Shown here: positions 52,451 through 59,859 of the stretch, one piece after another
Position numbering within the stretch: position 1 is the first letter of the stretch
How the letters are laid out: each line of letters begins with the position of its first letter
Assembly: GCF_902762735.1 (NCBI RefSeq)
Contig: NZ_CACWPP010000010.1
Coordinates: forward strand, 1 to 59,859
DNA from: an uncultured Ruminococcus sp.
Lineage (GTDB): Bacteria > Bacillota > Clostridia > Oscillospirales > Ruminococcaceae
Reading direction: 5' to 3'
DNA length: 59,859 nucleotides
Translations under genes and position numbers: made by a program
The notes under the pieces: generated by a model
The model's database searches: none
What the model was told of the DNA's origin: nothing
Seen by the model: the letters and a program-made list of their open reading frames with translations, nothing else

Positions 52451-52965
52451 CGCACTTCCTCCGCATCATCGAACAGCCCGTCAAGGGGAGTTATCTTCAT
52501 CACGCCGCCCTCGATGTCAGTCTCAGCCACCACAGAGGGTATGGCAGGGATATAATACATCTTTCCGTCTGCGCTTTTAATATGGTATACATCATTTGCA
52601 CCCGTTTCGCTGACTTCGGTGAGAGTGCCGTACTCTCTTCCGCTGTCAAGGTCCACCACTTTAAGACCCACAAGGTCCTGCACGAAATACGTATCCTCGT
52701 CCAGTTCCACATCATCGCGGTCGAGATAAAGCACGCGGTTGCGTATCTTCTGGGCTTCCTCTACGGTGTCGATGCCCTTTATCTTCATCACGACGATATT
52801 CTTCTGCACCCTTGAACGCTCTATCTCGACGGGTGTGCCGCTCTTATAATACAGTGTATCGAACTCGCAGAGAAATGCGGGGTCATCGCACCAGGGCTGG
52901 ACCTTCACCTCGCCCTTCAGCCCGAAAACCGAAACTATCTTGCCTGTTTCAAGCAGTTTTTGCAT
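52447..52965 (-). CDS. rimM: Ribosome maturation factor RimM
   Basis: The 172-residue protein has an N-terminal RimM domain (GKIVSVFGLKGEVKVQPWCD) and a C-terminal PRC barrel (DLVGLKVVDLDSGREYGTLT, YYIPAIPSVVAETDIEGGVM). It helps assemble the head of the 30S subunit. AAGGAAGTG precedes the ATG, and a TTGCAA-N17-TATAAT promoter lies upstream. It is cotranscribed with trmD. Confidence 0.94.
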   Translation of the reverse strand: MQKLLETGKIVSVFGLKGEVKVQPWCDDPAFLCEFDTLYYKSGTPVEIERSRVQKNIVVMKIKGIDTVEEAQKIRNRVLYLDRDDVELDEDTYFVQDLVGLKVVDLDSGREYGTLTEVSETGANDVYHIKSADGKMYYIPAIPSVVAETDIEGGVMKITPLDGLFDDAEEVR

Positions 52966-52996
52966 ACAGTCACTTCCTTAGAATTATTATCTGTAT

Positions 52997-53025
52997 ATTA
53001 TAGCACATTTTTATCCGCTTTGCAA
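52997..53025 (-). promoter_or_regulatory. Promoter of rimM-trmD
   Basis: On the minus strand, TTGCAA and TATAAT are separated by 17 bp. Confidence 0.75.
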
Positions 53026-53038
53026 CCACCCGCGCAGG

Positions 53039-53902
53039 TCAGTCAGCCTCTTCGAGGTACATCTCATGTCCGACCTCGATATTCACTGCCTTGTATGTTC
53101 TGCCGCCGCAGCTGAAATACACTTCTTTATAGATCGTATTATTGTAATCGAACAATGGCGGGGTATAGGTAACATCTGCTTCATTGATGTAGGGCATCTG
53201 TTCGATGGTGCGCTGTTCGGCGGAAACAAGCGTAAGTTCTTCGCGCTTTTTACCAAGCTGTTTTGCCGCAGTTTCAAGTATCCTGTTGATGACCCATTCG
53301 GTGGCGCTGACATAGCCGCCCTTTGCGGTATAACTGCCGCGTTCCCATACCGAACCGAGAACAGGGGTCACACTTATTTTAATTTCACCGAATCTGCTGC
53401 GAGGGTCGGCGGCGGAAACTGCCGCGCATATGTTTTCATAGAGTTCGGTCAGCTGTGCGGGGTCAGAATCCTCGCGCTGTTTCAGACCAATGAACTTACT
53501 GTCCGCCAGCATAGCCATATCACAGTCGATGCTGTATTCTGCACACAGCTTTTCAACTTCGTCAGAACAGCCGGCTATGACCATTTCCGCGTACTTTTTA
53601 TCCCAGTCGGTGTAATTACTGCATTTGTAATAGAACGCTGCGCCGTCCATTCCCTCGCTGACAGCCGAACTTCTCACTATGAAATCAAAGCCCAGTTCGG
53701 TATCGGTGAAATTATACACCTTTACAAATTCTTTACTGTCATCACAGCCGAGATATTTCCATGTTTTTGTGTATCTCTCCGCGAAGTCCTCAGCGCCCTT
53801 TTTATCCAGCAGTCTGACATCTTCCTTTGACATGGCACATCCGCTGAAACACCACACTGCGGTCATCAGCAGGAATATAACTGCAAGTATCTTTCTGAAC
53901 AT
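53039..53902 (-). CDS. Lipoprotein, paralogous to the preceding gene product
   Basis: The 287-residue protein has a lipoprotein signal (ILAVIFLLMTAVWCFSGC). Its core aligns with the next upstream protein: NFTDTELGFDFIV against CFRDTELGFDFTI, and ERGSYTAKGGYV against HEGGEYTPQRGYI. The C-terminal third (from about residue 215) is extra. No known family was recognised. It is the last gene of the GHKL kinase operon, 27 bp after the related gene. It may present a ligand to the kinase or titrate one; this is inference. Confidence 0.75.
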   Translation of the reverse strand: MFRKILAVIFLLMTAVWCFSGCAMSKEDVRLLDKKGAEDFAERYTKTWKYLGCDDSKEFVKVYNFTDTELGFDFIVRSSAVSEGMDGAAFYYKCSNYTDWDKKYAEMVIAGCSDEVEKLCAEYSIDCDMAMLADSKFIGLKQREDSDPAQLTELYENICAAVSAADPRSRFGEIKISVTPVLGSVWERGSYTAKGGYVSATEWVINRILETAAKQLGKKREELTLVSAEQRTIEQMPYINEADVTYTPPLFDYNNTIYKEVYFSCGGRTYKAVNIEVGHEMYLEEAD

Positions 53903-53929
53903 TTCTGCCTCCCCGTATCAAATGCGCTG

Positions 53930-54565
53930 TCAGTCATCGTCTGCGTCTTCGTGATCAATATAACCGCGCTGAGGCGTGTATTCGCCGCCCTCATGTATGC
54001 TTTCGTTTTTCACCCTTACGTACACGATAAGTTCGTCGATGGCGTTCTTTTTGTCCTGCGCTTTGACGGTCTCCCACACATTTTTATAGAAGTCTGTAAG
54101 ACTTCTGCGCTCGTCCGCGTAGGTAGATTCGGTCAGTGTCAGGCTGACGGAATAACTGCTTTTCTTCTTGTCCTTACCGCTGATAATGCCGCCGCGCGAC
54201 TCCATTTCCCACTCAGCCTGATGTGGTGAACAGAGTTCATCGAGTGATGCGGCACAGCGTTCTTTTAAGATGTCACAGTAATCATAGTCCCATGTACAGA
54301 GATCTGATCCGTCCCTATCGTTGATTATCGTGAAATCAAATCCGAGTTCGGTATCCCTGAAACAGTAGTGGAGATTACCGTCACTGCCATCTTTTACGCA
54401 CTTATATTCCCAGTCATCGGTGAAAAGGCTTGCGATGGTCTTTGCATTTTCTTCGGTCAGCAGCGTTCGGTCTTTGTAATTATTGTAAAGCTTGACCACA
54501 GCAAAAAATATCACCGTAACAACAAGAAGTATCCATGATACCTTACGGTTAAGTTGTATACTCAT
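53930..54565 (-). CDS. Membrane-anchored secreted protein, middle gene of the GHKL operon
   Basis: The 211-residue protein has one N-terminal membrane helix (WILLVVTVIFFAVVKLY) and an outer domain with CFRDTELGFDFTI, DLCTWDYDYCDILKERC and HEGGEYTPQRGYI. It shares this fold with the following lipoprotein. The outer part has five Cys, which is notable outside a Firmicute cell. It starts 20 bp after the kinase gene stop, so it is cotranscribed. Function unknown. Confidence 0.75.
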   Translation of the reverse strand: MSIQLNRKVSWILLVVTVIFFAVVKLYNNYKDRTLLTEENAKTIASLFTDDWEYKCVKDGSDGNLHYCFRDTELGFDFTIINDRDGSDLCTWDYDYCDILKERCAASLDELCSPHQAEWEMESRGGIISGKDKKKSSYSVSLTLTESTYADERRSLTDFYKNVWETVKAQDKKNAIDELIVYVRVKNESIHEGGEYTPQRGYIDHEDADDD

Positions 54566-54585
54566 TCAGATATGAACTCCTTACT

Positions 54586-55995
54586 TTACCCTGCGGCATG
54601 TTCCAGCCCCATTATCATTTCCAGCCTGAACTGCCCGTCCTCACAGGACATTCTCAGCATGCCGCCGTAGTACTCCACAGTGCGGCGTATGTTGCGCACG
54701 CCGTACCCGTGAAGCTGTTTGTCCTCTTTTGTGGTGAGGGGCACTTCGCTGTTCATCAGCTTTTCACAGTCGACCTCTTCGTCAGAACTGTTCACAAGCA
54801 TTATCAGCCGCTGATGGGCTGTTTTTCTTATCTCCAGTTTTATGAAGCGCTTTCTGCGTTCTGCGACGCGCTGGCAGGCTTCTATGGCGTTATCCAGTGC
54901 ATTCGCGAACACTGTGCATATATCCATCGGTTTCCAGCCGATGCCGCCGTCGGCAACACCGTCGATAGTGAAGTTTATGCCCGCGTCGGTCATCTTTGCC
55001 ATCTTTGAAGCTATGAGCGAATCCAGCATCTCATCGCCCGTGACTATCTTGGGTGAAAGCGCCGCCACATGTTCGTGCATGTCGTTTATGAAGCGCTCTG
55101 CCTCCTTGTACTTGCCCTCACTCATCAGCTGTGACACCACACTGAGGTTGTTCTGCACGTCATGTCGGAAAGCCAGCGTTTCCTCCTGCGCTTCCCTGAA
55201 CTGCTTTGACGCGGCAAGTTCCGCCTCCAGAAAACTCTTCTGCTGTTCACTCAGCTTATTGAAATAATCGGTCTGGCGGTTGCGTATTATGAACATGGGT
55301 ATCAGCAGTGCTATGGCTATGGCTACCAGTGAGGTGAACAGCTTGACCGAGCCGTATTCTTCGGCAAACGCCGCCTTTTCGACCTCCAGCCATGCAAACA
55401 CCCTGCTTATCACCACCATATATACAAGATACAGTAACAGGTACACCTTGTCGATGGTCCTCAGCGGCATCGTCCTGCCCTTGTTTATGTACTGTTTTGT
55501 AAGGTAGAGTATCACCAGCAGAAACAGCAGTATATTGGACAGATTGCAGAAATTGCTGCACAGCTCGCGGCTCTCCTCACAGAGCATCAGTTCGCTCTGT
55601 CCGATGCAGTAAAGCAGTGCATGGGTGAACATCAGCCCGACTGCCGCCAGCAGTACCATCAGTACAGACACCGAGAAAAAGCGCCGCACCCTTCTGCCCT
55701 TATCAAGCATCGCGCCGAACACACCGCCCGCCATATACAGCAAAGCGCTTATCACGCCGCCGAACGAGTTATCCTGCACGAAGAAATATATTACCTCCAG
55801 CACAAAGCCTGTACAGCCGTAGAAGAAAAGGTTCTGCCTGCGCAGTCTGACCTCATCATCAAAGAAGCAGTGTATTATCATCACTGCCGATATGTATAGT
55901 ATGAGACTCAGCAGATAGTCGGTGACAGATGCGGTGACAGCGCTGAAATTGATGTTATCTATGATCCTCACTTCCTTTTTGTTGCATAAGTACAC
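54586..55995 (-). CDS. GHKL-type sensor histidine kinase (AgrC/NatK-like)
   Basis: The protein of up to 469 residues has about six to seven membrane helices over the first 245 residues. The phospho-acceptor His is in LAFRHDVQNNLSVVSQLM (about residue 276). The GHKL ATPase part has ALDNAIEACQRVAERR and LHGYGVRNIRRTVEYYGG. AgrC-like kinases sense peptides through the membrane part. No response regulator gene adjoins it. The start is unclear: GTG 55995 has no ribosome site, while AAGGAAGTGAGG lies inside the frame near 55965-55976, so GTG 55971 or a non-AUG codon just after it may be used. Confidence 0.88.
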   Translation of the reverse strand: MYLCNKKEVRIIDNINFSAVTASVTDYLLSLILYISAVMIIHCFFDDEVRLRRQNLFFYGCTGFVLEVIYFFVQDNSFGGVISALLYMAGGVFGAMLDKGRRVRRFFSVSVLMVLLAAVGLMFTHALLYCIGQSELMLCEESRELCSNFCNLSNILLFLLVILYLTKQYINKGRTMPLRTIDKVYLLLYLVYMVVISRVFAWLEVEKAAFAEEYGSVKLFTSLVAIAIALLIPMFIIRNRQTDYFNKLSEQQKSFLEAELAASKQFREAQEETLAFRHDVQNNLSVVSQLMSEGKYKEAERFINDMHEHVAALSPKIVTGDEMLDSLIASKMAKMTDAGINFTIDGVADGGIGWKPMDICTVFANALDNAIEACQRVAERRKRFIKLEIRKTAHQRLIMLVNSSDEEVDCEKLMNSEVPLTTKEDKQLHGYGVRNIRRTVEYYGGMLRMSCEDGQFRLEMIMGLEHAAG

Positions 55996-56004
55996 GCTTT
56001 TTTA

Positions 56005-56103
56005 TAGCAATCCAACTATTTAAATTCACAAAATCCGGTCGCAAAAGCTCGGATATATGGATTTTGTGACCGGATTTTGTCTGAATTTTAAGGCGGATTG
56101 CTA
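56005..56103 (-). repeat. R3 element, intact copy
   Basis: It has 9-bp inverted ends, TAGCAATCC and GGATTGCTA. The inner dyad ACAAAATCCGGTC / GACCGGATTTTGT differs from the other copy by a compensated base pair. It lies directly upstream of the GHKL gene, and its edge creates TATAAA close to the expected start of transcription. Confidence 0.82.
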
Positions 56104-56316
56104 TGGGACGGGCAGACCGTGACCGTCAGCTATGGTCAACGCCTGCCGAAAGTGCCGTCCCATGTAATACGCCGGAGCACTCTCCGAACGCAGCAGTGCT
56201 GCGATGGACCGATGAAACAAAGCTCTGACCAATTATATCATATGACTATCCCTTCGGCACACCGCTGTAAATGCGGAAGCCAAAGGCTAATGCCAACTGC
56301 CTTACTTTCTGTAAGA

Positions 56317-56464
56317 TCCCAATTTGGTTGTGTATTCCAATTTGGTTGTGTATTCCAATTTGGTTGTGTATTCCAATTTGGTTGTGTATTACAATTTGGT
56401 TGTGTATTACAATACGAAAGAACAGCCATTTTGTATCATCAGCAATACACATCAAAATTGGGAG
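56317..56464 (+). mobile_element. R2 element, copy 4, with expanded left arm
   Basis: The TCCCAAT...ATTGGGAG ends and the core AATACGAAAGAACAGCCATT match the other copies. The left arm is enlarged by a tandem repeat. The flanks agree at 8 of 9 bases. Confidence 0.82.
56319..56408 (+). repeat. Five tandem 18-bp units in the R2 arm
   Basis: CCAATTTGGTTGTGTATT occurs five times head to tail; the fifth unit has A for the first C. Because 18 is divisible by 3, the array is open in several frames, but no gene is likely. Confidence 0.9.
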
Positions 56465-56505
56465 TCTGTAAAAACACTGTTTTTGTGGTGTGTCATCGGG
56501 ATAAC

Positions 56506-56889
56506 TGTTTTTATTATAACACATTTCAGTCCCCCTTACAATAGAACAGACCGCCATTTCACGACAGAAAGCCCGCATTTCGCGACAAGCACGGCAGACA
56601 TATGCACTGCATGGCAGAGCTTCGTATGCGCATATTATCTCAAAATATGCAGTCTGCGGGGCTGTATTATGTATATTGAAAGTAAAACTGCAACTGTCCG
56701 TTGCGAAATTTCAAAGCCGCGTTGGTAGAAAACGTTTTAGTTATGTGGTATTATTTATACATCAACAAGGAACTCCCCCAAAGTTCCAATGTTAAACAGG
56801 TACGCAAACGATATAGTTAAATTATGTTGTGCGGGCAGTGAAAAAATTGTGACCGAATTGTTTGATATGCTGATTATATGTCACGTTTG
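56506..56889. other. Intergenic stretch before the LRR gene
   Basis: I see no gene, terminator or known RNA motif in these 384 bp. The short frames present are not supported by ribosome sites. Confidence 0.4.
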
Positions 56890-56918
56890 TTGACAAATGC
56901 CGAATTGCGTAATATAAT
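56890..56918 (+). promoter_or_regulatory. Promoter of the LRR-dockerin gene
   Basis: TTGACA and TATAAT are perfect and separated by 17 bp. The leader of about 100 nt contains two hairpins: CAGGCTT-CGAT-AAGCCTG at 56934-56951, and GCCCGT...ACGGGC near 56970-56991. Confidence 0.85.
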
Positions 56919-57026
56919 TATATCTGACAAACCAGGCTTCGATAAGCCTGCGTACATGACTTACAACGCCCGTCATGTGGTAATACGGGCGGTAGTATAT
57001 AGTTATCTAAGGGAGGAAATTTCAAA

Positions 57027-59645
57027 ATGAAAAAAGTTCTTGCATCTGTTCTGGCGCTGACACTGGTATTAGGCGGTGCTGCCGCTGCACCCAAGAGCGT
57101 GTTCGAGTCTGTAAAGACCTCCGCTGTCACCGCATATGCGGCTGAGGAAACTTTCACTGAGGGCGACTATGAGTACATTTTGGCTGATGGCGGCGCTGTA
57201 CTCTCAAAGTATGTCGGTGCGAACGACCCCGCTGAGCTCGCTGTACCCTCCGAGATAGGCGGCAAGCCTGTCGTTGAACTGGGCTATCGCCTGTTCCGCA
57301 ATAAGAAGAGCCTGAAAAAGGTGACTATCCCCGATTCTGTAAAAAAGATAGGTGCGAGTGCCTTTGAAAATTCGGAGAACCTTAGCACAGTCGTTACGGG
57401 CAATAATATCGAGACCATAGACAGCAACGCTTTCTCGGGCTGTTCTGCGCTGACAGACATCGCACTGCCCGAAACGCTTGTAACCATCGAGGAGAATGCT
57501 TTCAGAAACTGCTCTTCACTCAAAAATGTCACCCTGCCTTCAGGGCTGACAAAGCTGGGTCAGAGATGCTTTGCAAATACAGGTCTTGAAAGTATCGAGA
57601 TACCTGCTTCTGTTACCAACGTTGTGATAGGCTCGGGTTCGACCGATCAGGGTCCTTTCTCAGGCTGCGCTTCGCTGAGAAGCGTTATTCTGCCGCAGGG
57701 TGTTGATACTCTGCCGCACGGTATGCTGGCAGGCATCACAGGGCTTGAAAAGCTGGAACTGCCTTCCTCACTGACTGCTGTGCCCGATTACTTCGCAAAG
57801 GGCTGTACATCGCTCAAAGAAGTCAGCATACCCTCATCGGTAACTTCGATAGGCATTGAATCATTCTTATTTTGCTCCGCGCTGGAAAATGTTGACATAC
57901 CGAGTTCCGTCACAACTCTCGGACAGAGATGCTTCGGTCAGTCGGGACTTAAAAGCATCACCATACACAAGACCGTTTCTACTGTTAAGACCAGCTATAC
58001 GACCTCAAGCCAGGGACCTTTCTACGGCTGTGATGACCTGACCTCCGCTGTGCTTGAACAGGGAATGTCGGTGATACCAAACAACCTCTTTGCAGGTGCA
58101 TCTGCTTTGCAGACCATCGAGATACCAAAGACTGTCACCGAGATAGGCTATGAGTCGTTCTACAAGGCAGGCATCGCCAAACTGGATATACCTTCCAGCG
58201 TTACAAAAATAGACAGACGTGCTTTCGCTGACTGCACTTCGCTTTCATCGCTGACACTTTCATCTCACCTTGACAGCATCGGTGAGGACGCTTTCAGAAA
58301 TGCCGCTATAACAGAGCTGTATGTGCCTAAGTCACTGTCTAAGTGCGATTACAGCGCCATCAACAATCACGGTCCTTTCAATGGCTGTGACAAGCTGAAG
58401 AAAGTTACCTTTGAGGAAGGCTCGCTCCAGGTAGTGAACTTCCTGCTGGCACAGTCCGGCGTTGAGGAGATAGCACTGCCCGACAGCATCGTTAAGATCT
58501 CCGATGGTGCGTTCTTCCAGGCTGATAAGCTGAGAAAGATAACCTTCGGCTCAGCCTTCACCGAAATAGGACAGAGAGCATTTCTGGGCTGTACCGCACT
58601 GACAAGCGTTGACCTTCCCGCTTCTGTGACGGCTGTCGGCGCAAATGCATTCAAGAACTGCTCGTCACTGGCTGAGGTCACACTTCCCGCTTCGCTGAAT
58701 AAGATAGATACCTCTGCTTTTGAGGGCTGTGGTCTGAAAAAGCTGGTGCTGCCTGCTTCGCTCCTTACTGTACCCGCATCTCTCTGCGAGAACTGCACAC
58801 AGCTGACCGAAGTTACCATGCCTGAAAAAGTACAGACCGTCAACGGCGGCGCATTCAGAGGCTGCACGAGCCTGACTAAGGTAAACTGGACAAATAACCA
58901 GACCATCAAGGAGATAAAAGCAGAGCTTTTCGCAAACTGCGATTCGCTGACCGAAATGACACTGCCTATGGGCATCGAAAAGATGGGCGACTCCACTTTT
59001 GCGGGCTGTGACAACCTGAAAAAGGCAGTTATCCCCGACAGCGTGACCGTGATGGGCGACTCGACTTTCCGTGAATGCCCTTCACTGACTGATGTTACCC
59101 TCAGCAGAAGAACAAAGTACATCGGCAAGGAAACTTTCCGCTATGACTATGCACTCAGGTCAGTAAAGATACCTTACTCTGTCACAAGGATAGACGGCCG
59201 CGCATTCGGTGAATGCACAGTGCTTAAAGATGTTTATGTAGGCTCTAACATTCAGGAGATCGCTGACAACGCATTCAGCTACTTCGACAACAACGTTAAT
59301 GACGAGACTGTTACCCTGTACGGCGTAAAGGGCACTTATCCCGAAGATTATGCAGACTTCCACAACATGAAGTTTGCGCAGACCCCTTACAAGAACGACA
59401 TGCTCGGTGATTACGTAAGACCCGCTCAGCCTTCAACACCTACTGATAAAGTCAAGGGCGACATCACAGGTGACGGCAAAGTGAACGTTACCGATATTGT
59501 AAAGCTGGCGGCACACGTCATGGGCAGAAGACCTCTCGGCAGCGCAGATGCGCTGAAAAGAGCTGATATAAACGGCGACGGCAGAGTGAATGTCACCGAC
59601 ATCTCCATACTGGCGGCGGCTGTAAAGGGCATCAGAAAGCTCTGA
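57027..59645 (+). CDS. Secreted BspA-type leucine-rich-repeat protein with dockerin
   Basis: The 872-residue protein has a signal peptide (VLASVLALTLVLGGAAAA). More than twenty LRR_5/BspA-type repeats follow (units like LKKVTIPDSVKKIGASAFEN and LTSVDLPASVTAVGANAFKN) from about residue 60 to 770. A C-terminal type I dockerin (about 810-870) has two calcium loops, GDITGDGKVNVTDIVKLAAH and ADINGDGRVNVTDISILAAA. LRR_5 proteins mediate binding to surfaces or proteins. The dockerin suggests attachment to a scaffoldin rather than to the wall directly. AAGGGAGGAAA precedes the ATG. Confidence 0.95.
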   Translation: MKKVLASVLALTLVLGGAAAAPKSVFESVKTSAVTAYAAEETFTEGDYEYILADGGAVLSKYVGANDPAELAVPSEIGGKPVVELGYRLFRNKKSLKKVTIPDSVKKIGASAFENSENLSTVVTGNNIETIDSNAFSGCSALTDIALPETLVTIEENAFRNCSSLKNVTLPSGLTKLGQRCFANTGLESIEIPASVTNVVIGSGSTDQGPFSGCASLRSVILPQGVDTLPHGMLAGITGLEKLELPSSLTAVPDYFAKGCTSLKEVSIPSSVTSIGIESFLFCSALENVDIPSSVTTLGQRCFGQSGLKSITIHKTVSTVKTSYTTSSQGPFYGCDDLTSAVLEQGMSVIPNNLFAGASALQTIEIPKTVTEIGYESFYKAGIAKLDIPSSVTKIDRRAFADCTSLSSLTLSSHLDSIGEDAFRNAAITELYVPKSLSKCDYSAINNHGPFNGCDKLKKVTFEEGSLQVVNFLLAQSGVEEIALPDSIVKISDGAFFQADKLRKITFGSAFTEIGQRAFLGCTALTSVDLPASVTAVGANAFKNCSSLAEVTLPASLNKIDTSAFEGCGLKKLVLPASLLTVPASLCENCTQLTEVTMPEKVQTVNGGAFRGCTSLTKVNWTNNQTIKEIKAELFANCDSLTEMTLPMGIEKMGDSTFAGCDNLKKAVIPDSVTVMGDSTFRECPSLTDVTLSRRTKYIGKETFRYDYALRSVKIPYSVTRIDGRAFGECTVLKDVYVGSNIQEIADNAFSYFDNNVNDETVTLYGVKGTYPEDYADFHNMKFAQTPYKNDMLGDYVRPAQPSTPTDKVKGDITGDGKVNVTDIVKLAAHVMGRRPLGSADALKRADINGDGRVNVTDISILAAAVKGIRKL

Positions 59646-59690
59646 TACTAAGACTTCAACAACACTTCAATAAATTACCTTCACCGGAAG

Positions 59691-59722
59691 AGCGCCCGCA
59701 GTTTTTGCTGAGGGCGCTTTTC
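59691..59722 (+). terminator. Terminator of the LRR-dockerin gene
   Basis: AGCGCCCGCAG pairs, with one mismatch, with CTGAGGGCGCT and is followed by TTTTCC. Confidence 0.78.
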
Positions 59723-59727
59723 CATGC

Positions 59728-59763
59728 AAAAAAAGCCCATCTGCCATGTGACAGATGGGCTTT
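59728..59763. terminator. Second, symmetrical terminator hairpin
   Basis: AAAGCCCATCTG and CAGATGGGCTTT form a perfect 12-bp stem with an A run on the left and TTT on the right. It may end a minus-strand gene beyond the window. Confidence 0.72.
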
Positions 59764-59776
59764 CAGTCTGTCTCAA

Positions 59777-59805
59777 AACCCCATATCCTCCTCGGATATG
59801 GGGTT
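59777..59805. terminator. Third hairpin at the right edge
   Basis: AACCCCATATCC and GGATATGGGGTT form a perfect 12-bp stem around TCCTC. Only a weak T tract follows, so its role is uncertain. Confidence 0.5.
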
Positions 59806-59859
59806 AAATCATGCTGTGAACAGCCAATATCTGTCAAAAACAGCAAAAAAACAAGTAAA

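Larger units (their letters stand above)
56243..56505 (+). mobile_element. R1 element, copy I, interrupted by R2
   Basis: The left end is ATGACTATCCCTTCGGCACA and the right end is GGTGTGTCATCGGGATAAC. The centre holds R2 copy 4 (56317-56464), flanked by TCTGTAAGA and TCTGTAAAA. Confidence 0.78.

Noticed and set aside
56319..56408. CRISPR-like array
   Set aside because: The 18-bp units are directly adjacent with no spacers, so this is a simple tandem repeat.
56098..56728. Open frames through the R1/R2 nest, including a QPNWNT repeat peptide
   Set aside because: The frames are open only because the 18-bp unit is a multiple of three; there is no ribosome site and all frames lie in repeat DNA.

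Overview
The window looks like a chromosomal segment of a cellulosome-associated Firmicute, most likely a Ruminococcus (R. albus-like). The reasons are two secreted proteins ending in type I dockerin pairs, Clostridia-style Shine-Dalgarno sites and TTGACA-N17-TATAAT promoters, Gram-positive lipoproteins, an NPKTG sortase-type surface protein and moderate GC content. No rRNA, tRNA, CRISPR array, prophage or transposase gene was seen. The species call is an inference.

Layout. 0.2-3.9 kb: endonuclease III, small hypothetical proteins, a TfoX-like protein and the beta and gamma subunits of a sodium-pumping decarboxylase. 4.4-6.9 kb: a membrane Ser/Thr kinase with seven extracytoplasmic Cys/His repeats. 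7.1-10.8 kb: a membrane-stress-like cluster (small membrane protein, SPFH protein with zinc ribbons, zinc-ribbon membrane protein, TPM-domain protein) resembling Bacillus ydjGHI. 10.9-12.6 kb: an XRE-regulated membrane-protein operon with repeated palindromic operators. 12.7-22.6 kb: AraC regulator, NSS transporter, two-component system, CNNM/CorC protein, transglutaminase-like protein and a signal-peptidase-like protein. 23.2-26.9 kb: a MacAB-like ABC exporter operon. 27.3-28.4 kb: DUF3737 operon. 28.7-35.5 kb: a 2277-residue cell-wall protein with eight Spy0128-type repeats. 35.8-43.6 kb: L-lactate dehydrogenase, a dockerin protein, a PP2C phosphatase and the ilvB-x-ilvN-ilvC branched-chain amino-acid genes. 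43.7-50.2 kb: a division/cell-wall module (PucR-type regulator, ftsE, ftsX, two coiled-coil M23 peptidases). 50.6-53 kb: HPr, trmD, rimM. 53-56 kb: a GHKL histidine-kinase operon with two related secreted proteins. 57-59.6 kb: a leucine-rich-repeat protein with a dockerin.

The most striking non-genic content is three families of small intergenic inverted-repeat elements, named R1, R2 and R3 here. R1 (about 160 bp) has imperfect terminal inverted repeats, a very stable central GC hairpin whose arms covary between copies, and flanking direct repeats of 9-16 bp. R2 (about 60-150 bp) has TCCCAAT...ATTGGGA ends and 7-9 bp flanking repeats. R3 (about 99 bp) has TAGCAATCC ends. They are nested: R1 interrupts R3 near 4.1 kb, and R2 sits inside R1 near 56.3 kb and probably at the left edge. 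This gives direct sequence evidence that they move, although no transposase is present here.

Functional links inferred from context are: FtsEX driving the adjacent coiled-coil M23 hydrolases; the GHKL kinase working with its two secreted partners; the XRE protein repressing its own operon through TGACAA-N6-TTGTCA sites; and the dockerin proteins docking to a scaffoldin encoded elsewhere.
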